Notes: a model not told the origin generated them from the letters alone. A DNA stretch of 64,000 bases from Halisarca cf. caerulea (GCA_963170055.1 CAUJGJ010000030.1:220001-284000); one strand, 5' to 3'. Counted from the first letter of the stretch, positions 32,097 through 44,858 are shown. Numbers and translations are program-made.

Positions 32097-35000
32097 CTTC
32101 AGCAATAGGTGGCTTGGGTCCACAATTAAAACCACACCACAACTCCTTCAGAGATGGATGGTGGACAAGACATTCTTCTACAATGTGAAGATCAGCCTTT
32201 GTATCAGGCGGAAGTAACATAATGAGGCTGTGCAAAGAGGGGTGGTGCTCAAGTGCATAGCTCAGAGCAGCAGTTTCATATGAAGAAGACAGTCTAATAG
32301 TTATGTTCTCGGGGAAGATCTTGGGTAGTTCACAAGAGGCAACATCATCTGAACTAGCCTCAAACAGTGATATCAAGTGTAGCTTATCAGAGTGAGCATT
32401 AGAAGACCCGACAATGCTAGACACATCAACATCTGCCAAATTCGTCAGTCCACAAAAGAACTTCCACACTTCACTCATGTGGGGAAGACCGATGTGGTTG
32501 TGCCAAAAATCATTTTGCTCTGGACCTCCCAATCTACTGATGTGAACTGCTGCAAGGAATTCTTCTGTCGTCTTGTGAATGAAGTGGAAAAAAATTGAAG
32601 CTGATAATGAGCAGAGATCCTTCACTGGATCAGAGAAAAGAAGTGAATATAGTGTTCCACGTTCATCGATGTGGTCTACTAGTTCTTCCAAATCATCTCG
32701 AGATAAAACAAGCTTCTGATCAATGGAGCAAAGAAAAGCAACTTTACACAACTCATAAAATTTAGGAAAAATGTTCTCTGAGACTTTCAGAATGTCTATG
32801 ATAACAGTATCACGAGGAGTAGAAGGATGCTGCAGGAGTTGACGACGAACATACTCCTTGTAGATACCTGTCATGGAGTGAGGGAGATCACTGATGCCCA
32901 GGAAGCTACACACCTCACATACTATCTTCAGGACAACAGGAATGTGACAAAGACCCTTCACGTGAGGTAGGATCTCTAGCCTTTTGATCAGTTCATCTGC
33001 AAGAGATGGAATACTGCTATTTGCTGTAGAGTTACTGGTAGTGGTGCTGTCTTCCTTGAAAAACTTTTTGATGTATGATTTGATGGAATCATCAGAGAAA
33101 CCCAAAATTTCAACCACACGATGAAGAGGATTCATGAGTTTAAACAATTGGTAATAAACAATAGGTCGTGTAGTGACCACTATGTCACATTGGTGAAGGT
33201 ACATTTTGGTCTGAGTGAACAGGCGACTCCAAAATGGATTGCTCTGGAGTTGAGGACTCAGTTCATCATATCCATCAATGATCAGCAGAATACCTTTGCC
33301 CTTTGTGTACTCACACCATTTGCTGGCTTGTTTTGGGTCAGCTTCACTGTAACAGGTTTGCAGTAAGTCGCAAAGCTGGATATCCATGTTCTGCCTGTTT
33401 TGGAAGAGCAGGTTTAATTCTCGGAGCTCAATCAGCAAAACAAGGAAATAGTCTGAAGGCAAGACCTTTGCTGAATACTCTTTACTGAGTTTTCTTGCCA
33501 GAGTACTCTTACCACATCCAGGTGCTCCACATATTACCACACGCTTACCTCTTCCATCAGCAGAACGATCGACCTGATCACATCCATCACCTTGATGCCT
33601 GTTAAAACACAAAACGTCCCTATAATGGATGGTGTGAGATGCATGGAAAATTTTGTCAATTCCCTTAACACTAGCTTGCAGGTACCCTTCAATGTCTTTT
33701 TCCTTCTTCATTCTGTGCCTCTCCCCACGCTGAATCACAGCTAGTTGAACAAAGTCAATAATTGGCATGTCTTCATCCTTTACAACCTCTTCCAACATTT
33801 GCAAGCGTTCTTCCTGATCACGCTGAAGTTGCAAGCAAGCCTACAGGGAGAAACGGTAATATTTAAGGAATATAAGATAGAGAGAGGAAAGATAACTACA
33901 GTAGAAAAGAAATACATTTATGCATTGGCATTAGAGTATCAAGGAATGTGCAGTATATACCCACATGTTACTGGACAACATTATTCACTGACAGTAATAG
34001 CCACCAAATTGAGTCTTCAAGCAGGTAAAACAGATCATACTAGTATTTATGAGGTAAATCACAATACCGTGGAATCTGCATAATCCAGCATCCGTTGGGG
34101 AATGAAAAGCAGTGCTGGATTAGCAGGTTGCTAGATTATAGAGGTCAGTTTGTATGGTAAAATTAGTGATTGGTGCCAGAGAATCTTGGCCAGTTTAGAA
34201 AAAGGCTGGTTGATAGAGGTGCCGGATTAGGCAGGTTCCACTGTACTGTATTATTGTTCTGCAATGATCTAAACAATTTGCCCAGTAGTTACAGTACTCT
34301 GTGAAGGCAGTTACATTGTGCCTTGGTAAAACTTCTCTTACTGTGTGTGTGTGCAAATGCACTGATACTCAAGTAGAAAAGCCTTGCAATATGTAGTGGG
34401 TTGGGGTCATTGTGTGTCACAGTACTAAAATGCAAGGCCGGCACAATGTATGTGCATAATTCCACAAGTATTATTGTAAGTAGTGAATCTCTGACAATAA
34501 ATAACCACTAGGCTAATGACAGTATAAGATTACCATATCAGCAAATGCCCATGATTTGCATAAAATGGTACAACTCAACTTCAAGGGTGCCCAGAGGAAT
34601 TTTGTAATTGGTACTTATGCACACCGGCCTGACAATTTTTTTGGTTGGGGACAATGCACTTGTGAGAATTGGCTTGCAGTAGGAAGCTGCATGACACACA
34701 AATGTGATCCATGAACATTTTTAAGAAAAGTTTACATAGATGTATTATTATATGTTTGCATTCTACAGTAACACATAAAGTGTTAAAGGGTTCAAACAGA
34801 TTCTTTTATCTTCATTTCTCCATAATACATATACCGTAGGATGTGTTTTAATTGCTAGATTGAAATAAACGCTGATTGCTAGCTAATTGCAAGAGTGTAA
34901 GTAATAAAATTGTATTATAACCAACTATCGCCTGGCCTGTATGTAGCTATGCTAGTTAACGCAATTATAAAAATGAAATCTAGTGTGCATTCTCTTAAAC

Positions 35001-37301
35001 GCAGCTGTTGCAATACGCAATTAAAACCCATGTACAGTATACTGCAAAAGAAGAACAGGGTGTACATTTGTGACCAATTTTGGGGTGGCCATTTTGAAAT
35101 TTCCCTCTATGTATGTGCACATACGTTTTGGTGGATAGTTTATCTCAAGTATTCCGGGGGGCACCATTTTATCAGTTGCACTTGATAGTAGGCCTACTTC
35201 AACAGAGTGAAACCAGCTAATACTCAATCCAAAGCGCAGGAAGAAGACAATGTAAAACTTGACCCCAAACTCGACAGTTTACCTTCTGTTGAAAATTTGG
35301 GTGAAATATCGGAGAACACTCCAAAATCTACGAAATAGTCATTTCATAAAATTTTAGGGAAATTTCAACAGAAATCCAAGGATGACAAAATTGTGGAGTG
35401 TCAAAGTTCAGAGAATACATGGTAATGTATTATGTGGTCTTCACTGATCCATTTATGGACTGAACCTACAATAAACCTTATCTGGATAATTTGCCCACAT
35501 GTACATTTACAAGGTGAAAAACAGTCTCTGCTTATTATGTACATATGTAAAAAGTATACATGTACCACACCCACCACATATGTATTGCAGCAGACAACTT
35601 GTTGTAACAGGGAATCTCCCACTAGCTGAGTACTGTATGCGTTCAATTTTCGCGGGATGAAACTTTCACGGTTTTTGCAGATTGGAAGCCATGCACAAAA
35701 TTTTAAGCCTGTGAAATTCATGTCAAGCTCTTGTGCAATGACTACAATGACCATCAAAAACAACAGGGGTGGTTGAGAAGCACTGCAACACCTTCACTGT
35801 TTTCTTCAATGGCTTTCATCCACAAACAGACAAAGATAAGATCAATAGAAGGCTAAATGAAGGTATATACGTAGGAATAAAGGGGGATCTGCAAAAATAA
35901 AAACAAGCGATTCGAGTTTAAAAAACTCGTGGGCTGCCTACGGCCCTGGAAACTTGAATCGCTTGGAAATCGTCGTTATTGACTAAAATAATACTTCGAA
36001 GAACTCTTCTGGTCGAAAAGACTCTTCGCTGATAAAATCAGGAGCAAACGAATGAATTTTACCGAAATATAGCCGAAAGATTACGTACCGACTTCGCGTC
36101 CACCATGTTGTTGACATATATATATACAGTGTAGTCCACATAATTCGAATCTCAATATCTAATGTGAAAACTTTGAATTAGACGAAATTTTGAATTATAA
36201 GAATTCTATTTAAATTAAAATTTAGATTTAAGTGACTAAAATTCGTCTTATGCGGATTCGAATTATGTGGACTACACTGTATATATATAGACATTGTTCC
36301 GGACGTTCCGGACACTTCCGGTGAAAGTAAAAACAATATACGGCCGCCTTCCGGCGGCCCAAAAACGTGAATATTGAACAGAAAATCACTGATCCACAAA
36401 AGTTTCCCCCTGCAAAAATTTGAGCGCATACAGTATTACATTAAACACAGTACATATACAGTGGAATTAAGAAGGTGTGCATGAAGAGGCTGTTAGGATA
36501 TTACTCCATAAACATGTGACTACTCATCACTTTAGACCTACCTCACGTTGCTTAGTATAGTCATCATTGGCAGACAATGTATGGTCCTGAGGATGTGGAT
36601 GAGAAGGGGCTGGAGTGACACTACTGGATGGGACACCAGGATGTAGGGAGCCATACTCTGTCAGATATGGTACAGGATTCCTCTATTGGGAAGATATCCA
36701 GCAAAGAATACTTCTAAAACTATATTTCAAATGTTATCCATCACTAGACACTCACTCTATATAGCATATCATGGCTACTGTAGACAGGCAGTGTTTGGCT
36801 GTGAGGATGTGATTGAGGGGGAACTGCAGGGATACCACTTGATGGGACACCAGCATGTACAGCACCACTCTGACTTGATGGTACAGGGGGGTTTCCCTGC
36901 ACATTGACAATAGGTATACATAATTCAAGAGCAGGTCATCATAAAAAGAGTTAGTATGCAATACTATAGACACTTACAACAAACTTCTCCAACACATCTG
37001 CCACCTCCCCATGTCTGTGCAGCTTGTCAACATCTGCAGCAAGTCTTAAGCATTTTATGAACTTCTTGAAAACACCAGGAGTGATGTTAAACTGCAAGTA
37101 CTCGAGCAAGACTTTATTTCCATCTTTTGTAGACTTCTCATTTGCCTTTTTGATGCACTCTCTAACATGAAAAGTAATAATATCATTCTGCCAAAGGTGT
37201 TCAGATAACTTGTCAGCTTGCAGTTCACGCAGTAAGGTGGTGTTGTAATGACGAAGGGCTTCCTCCACTAAATATTGCTCACTTGAAGTAGCTTCATACA
37301 T
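32097..37301 (-). CDS. NLR-type receptor: CARD-like, duplicated linker, NACHT
   Basis: Likely intracellular innate sensor. Exons on the minus strand: 36978-37301 (CARD-like), about 36779-36896 and 36542-36684 (linkers), 32097-33840 (NACHT). The CARD-like exon, 108 codons with its ATG directly after a tctacag acceptor, is helical: LLRELQADKLSEHLWQNDII, then TPGVFKKFIKCLRLAADV. The linkers are Pro/Ser-rich duplicates, NPPVPSSQSGAVHAGVPSS versus NPVPYLTEYGSLHPGVPSS. The second joins the NACHT exon in phase (TKQRE-ACLQLQRD). NACHT features: Walker A GAPGCGKST (about residue 103 of the 592-residue NACHT-exon frame), Walker B ILLIIDGYDEL (about 182), sensor VVTTRP, and a winged-helix/arginine-rich region after that. 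The end, HHPSLHSLI...HHPSLKELW, resembles the start of leucine-rich repeats. Donor GTATGT at 32096 shows that 3' exons exist but they were not found. The phase from linker 1 to linker 2 is unresolved. Confidence 0.8.
34067..34243. mobile_element. MITE with TA duplication, in the NLR intron
   Basis: TA at 34065-66 and 34244-45; ends ccgtggaatctgc and gcaggttccactg. Interior words gctggatta/ataatccagc recur. It lies in the intron between the linker and NACHT exons. Confidence 0.7.
35895..36368 (+). repeat. Hairpin-bounded repeat, copy 1 (interrupted)
   Basis: Matches 53071-53385 along its length. It opens with a stem-loop-rich segment (gcgattcgagttt pairing with aaacttgaatcgc, enclosing ggctgcctacggccc) and closes with ggccgccttccggcggcc. 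The middle includes gataaaatcaggagcaaa and ccggacgttccggacac. No terminal inverted repeat and no coding sequence. A MITE (36127-36279) is inserted in its TA tract. It lies in an intron of the NLR gene. Confidence 0.75.
36127..36279. mobile_element. 153-bp MITE with 24-bp perfect ends
   Basis: TA on both sides; the ends start cagtgtagtccacataatt and are exact inverses for about 24 bases. Interior words attcgaat/gaattat/gacgaatt recur. It is inserted in the (TA)n tract of the hairpin-bounded repeat and is absent from the copy at 53071-53385. Confidence 0.9.
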
Positions 37302-37464
37302 CTGTAGATATGTACATACATAAAGAAAACATTGAGATGCATTGACAGTTTCACAAAACGATTGCGGTACATTTAGTATCCACCTGTATAGTAGTGAAGT
37401 TATGCAAAAAACATTTTAAAGCATGAAGTATATATGCTCTTATCATAGGTAATACGTATATAAG

Positions 37465-38008
37465 CAGGGTTCTCCCTAGGATTTCTGGGAGGTGTAGTAC
37501 TCCTCAGTATTTTACATGTCAATTTTTTCAGTAGTCAGACCTCAGTTATCTGCACACATCCATTCTGGATGAAATTGCAGATAAAGTGAGGGAACTGGAT
37601 AAATGAGGGAGCAGTAGTAGTGTACCGTAGGATTATTGCAAATTTGTTCTGATTAAACCTACGTACTGCGGAAGGTGAGGGAACTGGATATCTGAGGTGC
37701 GGATAAGTGAGGTCTCACTGTATCTATATCTGATAATTTTTATACATCTTTTTTATTAAATGTGATCAATGGCACTATGTCATTCATTGTACATATGTAA
37801 GTATGTACCAAAAATCTTAAATACTTGTTACTTTGTTTGCTGCTACAGTTTACTTTAATATCATACTCACAAAAGAGGTTCTAGGGCTCACACAATATGC
37901 TGTGGTGCTTGCAAATAAACTGTAGTGCTCAGAAAATAAGCTGTAGTGCTCAGAAAATATGTTGTAGTGCATCACCACCACCACTTAAATGCTCTGGGGA
38001 GAACCCTG
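37465..38008. mobile_element. hAT-like MITE (cagggttctccc ends) with nested MITE
   Basis: Left end cagggttctccctagga; right end ctggggagaaccctg. The right part repeats tgtagtgctcagaaaatatg-like words three times (37900-37975). A TA-type MITE (37534-37720) is nested inside. No transposase. Confidence 0.7.
37534..37720. mobile_element. MITE nested in the hAT-like element
   Basis: Right end ggtctcactg-ta; left end (ta-gtcagacctcagttatctg) is degenerate. Interior words tgcggataagtgagg and aactggata recur. Confidence 0.6.
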
Positions 38009-38504
38009 ATATCAATAAATACGTGCCTATGTATATATATCCTCACCATTGTGTAAAGCGATGGACATTAAAATGTTCAGATAAATTAATATGCATTGTT
38101 TTCGATCACAAATGCAAATACAGCAGAAGTGGACAACGAGCATGTAAGGTAAAGTGAGGTAATTCGGAAGAGTCAAGCCAAAAACAGTCAGTGTCAACAT
38201 AGACACTATATACTACGTAACCAATCACAAACTACATTCATTATTTCTCGTCTATTGTCTCCATGAAGTGGGAGTTCGGCAGTGGCAAGGGTGGCTGGGC
38301 AACCTAACCACAATAAAAGTTACAGGCCCTGTTCCAAATTAGCCTTATAGGTACAATTTTCTCACCGTACAATCCATGTAACAGTCTAATCATAGACGCT
38401 GATAACACGTGGTCAGATCGGCCGGCTCTTCAGGCTGGACCCTCCCTGTTTTCGCTTCTCTAGCTGTAGTGACGCGTGGGTTATGACGTCATACAACATC
38501 ACAC

Positions 38505-38877
38505 TACGTACACTACTTAAGAACCATGTTCAAATGTATCAATAGCTAGAGGTTCAAAAATGGCCTGGACACTGAACAATTCCACTCCTGTAGTGCAGTT
38601 AGGGAGTATGAAACTTGATTAGACATCATTAAGGCAACAGGTTTCTGGACCCTCCCTGTAGTTCACAATGAAGTGAAGTCAGTGGACTGCATGTACTGTA
38701 CATGTCACCAAGATGGACTTCCAACACTTAATTTGTCATGCAGGACGTACACTACTTAAGAACCATGCTCAAATGTATCAATAGAGGTTCAAACGTGGCC
38801 TGGACACTAAACAATTCCACTCCTGTAGTGCAGTTAGGGAGGATGAAACTTGATCATCAAGGCAACACGTTTCTGGA
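38505..38877 (+). repeat. Interspersed direct duplication (~130 bp twice)
   Basis: Segments 38505-38650 and 38747-38877 are about 90% alike, with small indels, separated by about 95 bp. Confidence 0.8.
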
Positions 38878-39617
38878 GCAGATGACAGGGGGCCTTTATT
38901 AATGCATCAATTACGTATATCATACACATCAAACAGAAAGAAGCGCGAGCTTCAAGCTTTCAAGTTGTGGCAAATGGAACTAGTGCAGCAATATCACTTT
39001 TCATAAATTCATGATAAGCTGCAATGTAAGTTTCATCTGTGCCCGGTAGATCATTCCATGCATTTGAAAAATGACCTTGCCAAGGTTTGTACTTCATGAG
39101 TTGGTACTTGCAGTACTGAGGATAGTGATTGCTTTTGGGATTGGATGAATAGCTGGGTACATAACTTTGTACAATTTAACTTCAGAATCTGTTTTCCGTT
39201 ACTTTATGTATAATTGTTTTGCACATAAAATTGCCTTGAGTATTGCAGTAGACTCATTTGATTGACAGTTTGATTAGTGGGTTCACATTGACTGTGTCTT
39301 TATGCATAAAATTCAACAATGGACAGTTTGGTTGACATTGTAGTCTTTGATAGCACACGGTGAATTTCCACAGTCTTCATTTCATCCAGATCGATGCACA
39401 GTGACAAAGTATAGGTACAACTGTACAAAGGAAGTCCAAGCAACATGCATGTATGCTGCTTAATTCTTGTGCATTGAAGTCTCATTCACCAATTGATTAA
39501 ATCATTGCTGAACGTACAACATTGTAGGCTTGCATGTGATGTATGTGACAGTCTGCTAACACAAGCTTTGAAGATTTGTTTTGCTGTTTGTGACTTTGTC
39601 TCAGCTTTTGCAGCACA

Positions 39618-39792
39618 CAGTCGAACCTCACTATAATGAACCCTGGATACAATGAAGTCCCTGATATAACAAACATAGACCTTAGAATGTACACCTATTA
39701 CTCTATGTAAAGAACCCTGATATAGCAAACATCCTGATATAGTGAACCTTTTCAGTGGTCCCGAGGGGGTTCGTTATACTGAGGTTTGACTG
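39618..39792. mobile_element. MITE (cagtcgaacctcac)
   Basis: Ends cagtcgaacctcac and gaggtttgactg are inverted, with TA on the right only. Interior words gatatagcaaac/gatataacaaac and agtgaacc recur. Confidence 0.7.
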
Positions 39793-40784
39793 TACTTCGT
39801 CATGTAACGTACACAATCTTCTACGTACGTATGTCAATGATGGTTTTATTGTGAGTGTTTATGAGAGGATCATTTCATTTTGTTATAATTTTAGTGTGCA
39901 ATCTCTTTTGGTTGGTAGATCTTGAAACTATATTGATGTTTCTGATTAGAGAGGGCGAGGATACTCAAATCTGCATTGTGAATGATTTTGCCCTTTTTTC
40001 TTCCGTAAACAGTATGCTGCATTGCACTTTGTATGCCTTTCAACTGTGTTAACGAGATCTGCATAATCTTGTTCAGTGTCTGATATTTGGAGTGGATTTC
40101 TTGTGCATGAATGGTCTATAGGAGCAGGAATACACGCCACTTCGATGGTACTGATGGATTGAATGTTTAGTTGTCAACATGTATACAATGTCATTGATCA
40201 TTTTTTGAGCTGTGATACCTTTCACATGCAATGATTTGCTGTTCAAGTTAATTGTGATTGCTCAATTGATTTGTCTCTTAGTTGCATGCTATAGTGCAGC
40301 CTTTTCATATAAGTTGGCATATAATATTACAATAATATAATAATTATAAATGTGCATGCAGGACTGCATGTCCGTATGTATGCATATATGAATCCAGGCC
40401 TCGATCTAGTATATATGTATTTCATATAATTCTTCAAATTTCCTTCATATAAGCAGTGATCAAATTAAGTGTAGATGGTTTCTATACCATGCAGTTGTTT
40501 TACCTGATTTTGCACATATATAACCGTACCCCATGCAATTTTAATATTAACACTTGATCTCATAATACAATATCACGAAATACATGCAAAATATACATAA
40601 AATATCAAAAGTATACAATAATATACTATAAAATTGAGATCAGTAAATTAAACCATTACATGTAGTTTTAGGATTGATGAGTCATTGACACACTACAATG
40701 GCTTCAGTGAACAGATGAAATTAAAGAGAATTTTCAAACAAAACACAAAAAAGTCAATAATTCCAAAGTTTTCCAGAACTTTTA

Positions 40785-41931
40785 TCAGCAATGACACCGG
40801 TCCTTGAGCTTGTCTGCTACGTCAGAAGAAGGACACAATATACTCCAGGAACCAGTGGAGGTCTTCACTCCCACTACTGTTTTGGCATCCATGGTTACTT
40901 CACACCCCAGGAGGGACACATGGTTGACATACTTGCCACCTTTGTCCTTGAACCACTGCAGTTGAGTGGCGTCAAGCTCAATGTACCTCTTGATCCAACG
41001 CTTCTTTGATGGTCTCTCTCTAATCACAAAATACCCCTCAAATTTCTCTGGTTTTGAGCAAGGAACGGAGTCTTTTTTGACACTTATAGCATTACTTCTT
41101 GTGGTCTTGGCACACCATCAACTGTCGCCGGGGCACTGGGTGTGGGTGAGGGAGACCCTTGACTGGGTTTGGACGCTGTAGATTTGCTTTGACTCAAAAC
41201 AGAAGGCCTGCAAACAGACAGAAAGCAGTAACCAGTAGAGGATGGGGATAGCAGTCAGGCAATGACTAGTCTAGCCGCTAGCCTCGTACCTTCTCCCCAT
41301 GTGGGCAAGGAAGAGGTGGACCTTCTCTTTGCCCATGTGGGGAGAAGTATGGGGCTAGTGGCTAGACTAGGGGTTAACATACTCTAGTGGATTCCAATCA
41401 GGAAAGAGGTCCTTTCTAGCTGCCAAGAACTGCTTGAGAAAGGTGCTCATTGCTCCAAACAACTCTTCTGAGTCAGTGTCCACAGGGGCTCCAAATCTCT
41501 CCTATCAAAAAGCACAGGATCCAATATGAAGTAGACATACTACATTCATATCCATTCTACATACATACATATTTATCCACAAGGAAAATCTTTGTAAGTG
41601 ACCCTACACAAAACTCATGACCATGCATAGACAAACTAATCGGAGGTTTTACACATGGGCACAAGTATGCCCACACACTGCTTGCATAAAAAGGACATGT
41701 TCGTGGATATATATGAGCAGTATACAATATAAACCAACGTATGCTCTCATCAAACTGTCAAGCTAACCAAAATGTCAAAATATGTTTGCTTCATTTGTCG
41801 ACCTTCTGATATTACTACTTGTAGCTCCACTCTGCACTTCTGTAAGAAAACCTACGACACGGATACCACAAAGTACTTAACACACATCTTCTGCAGGGTC
41901 AAGTGGACATACATGTACAGTATGTAGGCAG

Positions 41932-42008
<77 letters not shown>

Positions 42009-42019
42009 CGCACACACAC

Positions 42020-42069
<50 letters not shown>

Positions 42070-42138
42070 GTACACGTACACACACACACGTACACACACA
42101 CACGCACACACACACACACTCACACACACACACACACA

Positions 42139-42183
<45 letters not shown>

Positions 42184-43733
42184 CCACATAAAAATGACAG
42201 CACACTAATGCTGCTAGCGGTATTGTCACTGGTAGCAATCACTGTGAGCAGACAGCATCACACTGACAGCACACCTGTACAGACTGGTTCAGTACTCGCT
42301 TGGCCTCGTTTGGTATACTCTGATGTCCTGTAACGGCTGTAGCATTTCTGTCAATCTTCTCCAACTGTTTCACCATAATTGACAGGAAAACAGCACTCAG
42401 CTAACTTACGCAATGCAGGTACACACAGTACTGTACATTTGAATAGAGTTAGACTGAAATATAAACTCACCATCAAATTCTCCGACTATACCTTTAATAG
42501 ACACTATACAAAGAATCCAAGAAACAAACAATCACAACGTGTAATTAATGCAACTATAGACCTCCATTTTCATCATGTAACTAATTCAGCTGATGCACTC
42601 ATCAAATAAATTACATATACAGACTGTCCAACCATCACGATTTAGGCAGGACTATCCCGATTTTTAGGTTTCTGTCCCGAGTCCTGACTGTCACTTATCA
42701 GGACAGTGTTTGTCCTGATAAGTGAGCACTGGTACAGATATAATCACCATTAGGGATTTAAATGTCTCTATTTGAGACTAAATTAGTGAATATTAGCTCA
42801 AAACATTCAGCAAAGAAGACATTTGAAGACCTGAAGCTAACTGCACTAAAGGTGGCCATTTTTATATGATGTCATATCAACTGAGGTGCATACAGGAAGG
42901 TAGTAGAGCCTGCTATAGCATGGTATCTGTGGTTATAGCCCAGTACCATAAATCATGAAAAGATTGCTGTTGCAGGTGAAAATTCCTTTGCGCAATATTT
43001 TCATGACGCAATTGTATATGTGCTAGTATATTCTTGTTATGGAATCTATAAATTTGCAATGTTTTAAGTGCAATATGTTGCGAATAGCACCAAACTGCAA
43101 TCTATTACATACGCAATCTTTTCATGACTTATGGTATAGCATGGTATCTGTGGGTATGTATGTGATGTCGACAGCTGGTACATATACACTGACATGCCAC
43201 AAACTGTAGTTTGACATGTCCCTATTTAGGGTGGTGTCTAGGTTGGACAGTCTGCATATATAAATTCACAGAATGTTCCTGGTTTATGTGCACACAATAA
43301 ATTAGCAACACCACCACTTATGTATACATACATACATACATACGTATGTGCAAGTATTCACATACACATACACACACAAGTAAACACACACGTACACAAG
43401 TACACGCATACACACAAATACACACATATACACACATATACACACATATACACACATGCACACAAGTACACACATATACACACATACACACACATACACA
43501 CAAGTACACACATATACACATACACACACACATATACACAAGTACACACATATACACAAGTATACACATACAGTATACAGCATGTGCAAGTACAGTGTCC
43601 TACCTTCAGATGCTTGAGCACATGTTGACATTTCTTCATACATGCCAAGGAGTTCGGGTTCATTGGCTGCCATCTGCTCAACAATGTAGTGCAACAATGT
43701 CTGACGTCTGTTCTTACCCCTAACGTCCACTAA
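40785..43733 (-). CDS. Formin (FH2 tail plus C-terminal PH domain), 3' part
   Basis: Actin-nucleating formin. Exon 43604-43733 reads LVDVRGKNRRQTLLHYIVEQ then EEMSTCAQASE, the conserved TTLLHYIVE block of FH2. A possible 33-bp micro-exon, 42471-42503 (VSIKGIVGEFD), follows, but its phase into the next exon is unresolved. Exon 42275-42364 gives LEKIDRNATAVTG...LNQSVQ. Exon 41383-41501 gives ERFGAPVDTDSEELFGAMST then FLKQFLAARKDLF, the end of FH2. The last exon is 40785-41207; its phase fits (PLE-PSVLSQSKST), giving a Ser/Pro linker and then a PH domain: EKFEGYFVIRERPSKKRWIK, YIELDATQLQWFKDKGG, stop at 40785. A PH domain after FH2 matches the animal PH-domain-containing formin class (PHCF) that vertebrates lack. 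One frameshift is needed near 41095-41110 between linker and PH. 5' exons are outside what I could find. Confidence 0.8.
41266..41370. repeat. Foldback occupying most of the last formin intron
   Basis: Arms ctagtctagccgctagcc... and ...ggctagtggctagactag are about 42 bp each and about 90% complementary, meeting around gaagaggtggac. The intron (41208-41382) is 175 bp, so over half of it is this hairpin, ending 12 bases from the GTATGT donor. Confidence 0.85.
41933..42182. repeat. Long (CA)n microsatellite in a formin intron
   Basis: About 250 bp of CA repeats with scattered gc, tc and ta variants. Long open frames on both strands here are artefacts of the repeat. Confidence 0.95.
42620..43254. 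mobile_element. MITE with 14-bp perfect ends (cagactgtccaacc)
   Basis: Ends cagactgtccaacc and ggttggacagtctg are exact inverses, flanked by acatata and catatata, which could be a blurred 8-bp hAT-type duplication. Interior words such as cttatcaggacagtg/cctgataagtg form inner hairpins. Lies in a formin intron. Confidence 0.75.
43320..43575. repeat. Compound (acacaYa)n repeat
   Basis: About 250 bp of tandem variants of acacacatatacacacaagt, just downstream of the formin exon at 43604 on the minus strand. Open frames here are repeat artefacts. Confidence 0.9.
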
Positions 43734-44090
43734 CTGTAGAGGATACAAGTAAGGATGTCAAATTCACTGTATGGTGGCTATTAGCTATTCAGCAACAGAA
43801 ATGGTCCCACTCTCACAATGCTGGATTACCAAATAAAGGTATGAATACTATTACTGTATAAAGTACAGCATCAGAAAGATACTAGAAGTGAGTGAGCCCC
43901 TAATTCAAGTGGTTGAGTGAACAAGCTGAAATTTGCACACCTCATAAGCAAAATGCCCTTCAGCCTTCGACTGTACAGTGTATATACAGGGGATTTGGGA
44001 CTGGTTGACAAACTGAGCTTACTCAAATCTTAGGAGAGTGTCCCCCCACCAACCCCAAATACAGCCCAGTACAGTTTATAGTATACAGCA

Positions 44091-44661
44091 GTGTTCGAAA
44101 TAACGTTCGGACATCGGACATTTTCCGATCATTTCTGTGAATGTCTGGATGTTATCAACTTTGTTCTGACATTGTGTCAGCTCAAAGGAAGTGTTTATGG
44201 CTGTACGAAGCTGTTATTGTTCAGGTGACAGATTTGTGGTCTGTCACTTTCTGCTATTAATTAGGTAGTGGAACTAAAGGAAACAAACGGCTGATTAGTA
44301 GCCCTGCAGTTCACAGCAGCCTCTCCTAGGTATATGTGGACTCTGGTGCTATAAAAGCAAGTTGTACAAGCCTCTTCACTTGCACTGAATGCAATAATAT
44401 TGTCTTGCAAATGAAAACATAGTGTACCTGGTAGTAAAAGTGGGACAATGCTAAATTGCTACTAAAAATAGTATGAAAATACCAGAATCTTTATATGTAT
44501 GCTTGCTTACAACCGCATACATGATTGCAAGGAGAAGTGAGCAAAGTATTTGATCGCTTATCAAAATTATCATGTCCGAGCAAATATGTGAATGTCTGGA
44601 CATTCTGGAGTTTGTCCTGACAAATTGTCCAGACACCTCCGAAAAGTTGTCGTGAACACTG
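44091..44661. mobile_element. hAT-like MITE (cagtgttcg ends)
   Basis: Left end cagtgttcgaaata; right end gtcgtgaacactg; tatacag on the left and tatacaa on the right could be the target duplication. Inner hairpins are built from gtctgga/tccagac words. Start coordinate is good to a few bases. Confidence 0.6.
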
Positions 44662-44858
44662 TATACAATATTTTCGTAAGTACACAGCTCAATTTCTGAT
44701 ATTCACAAACAGAAAAGTTGAGGATCTCATTGTGTCCACTCCAAACTACCATATACGTATTACTGAAAAACTGAATGTAGGGAAGCCCAGCCCAGTGGGA
44801 GGCTGTCAACCCTAAAATAGTCAGCAGAGAGCTTTAGGAATGTCAGATATGTTTTACA

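Larger units (their letters stand above)
38020..40780. other. Gene-free stretch
   Basis: No exon or transposase was recognised. It contains a direct duplication of about 130 bp (38505-38650 and 38747-38877, sharing acgtacactacttaagaacc and gtagtgcagttaggga) and one MITE (39618-39792). The rest is AT-rich non-coding sequence. Confidence 0.6.

Noticed and set aside
41852..42238. Long open frames on both strands over CA/GT repeats (also 43302-43748, 53943-54404)
   Set aside because: They are Cys/Val or His/Thr strings produced by dinucleotide repeats, not genes. Only 43604-43733 within one of them is a real exon (formin).
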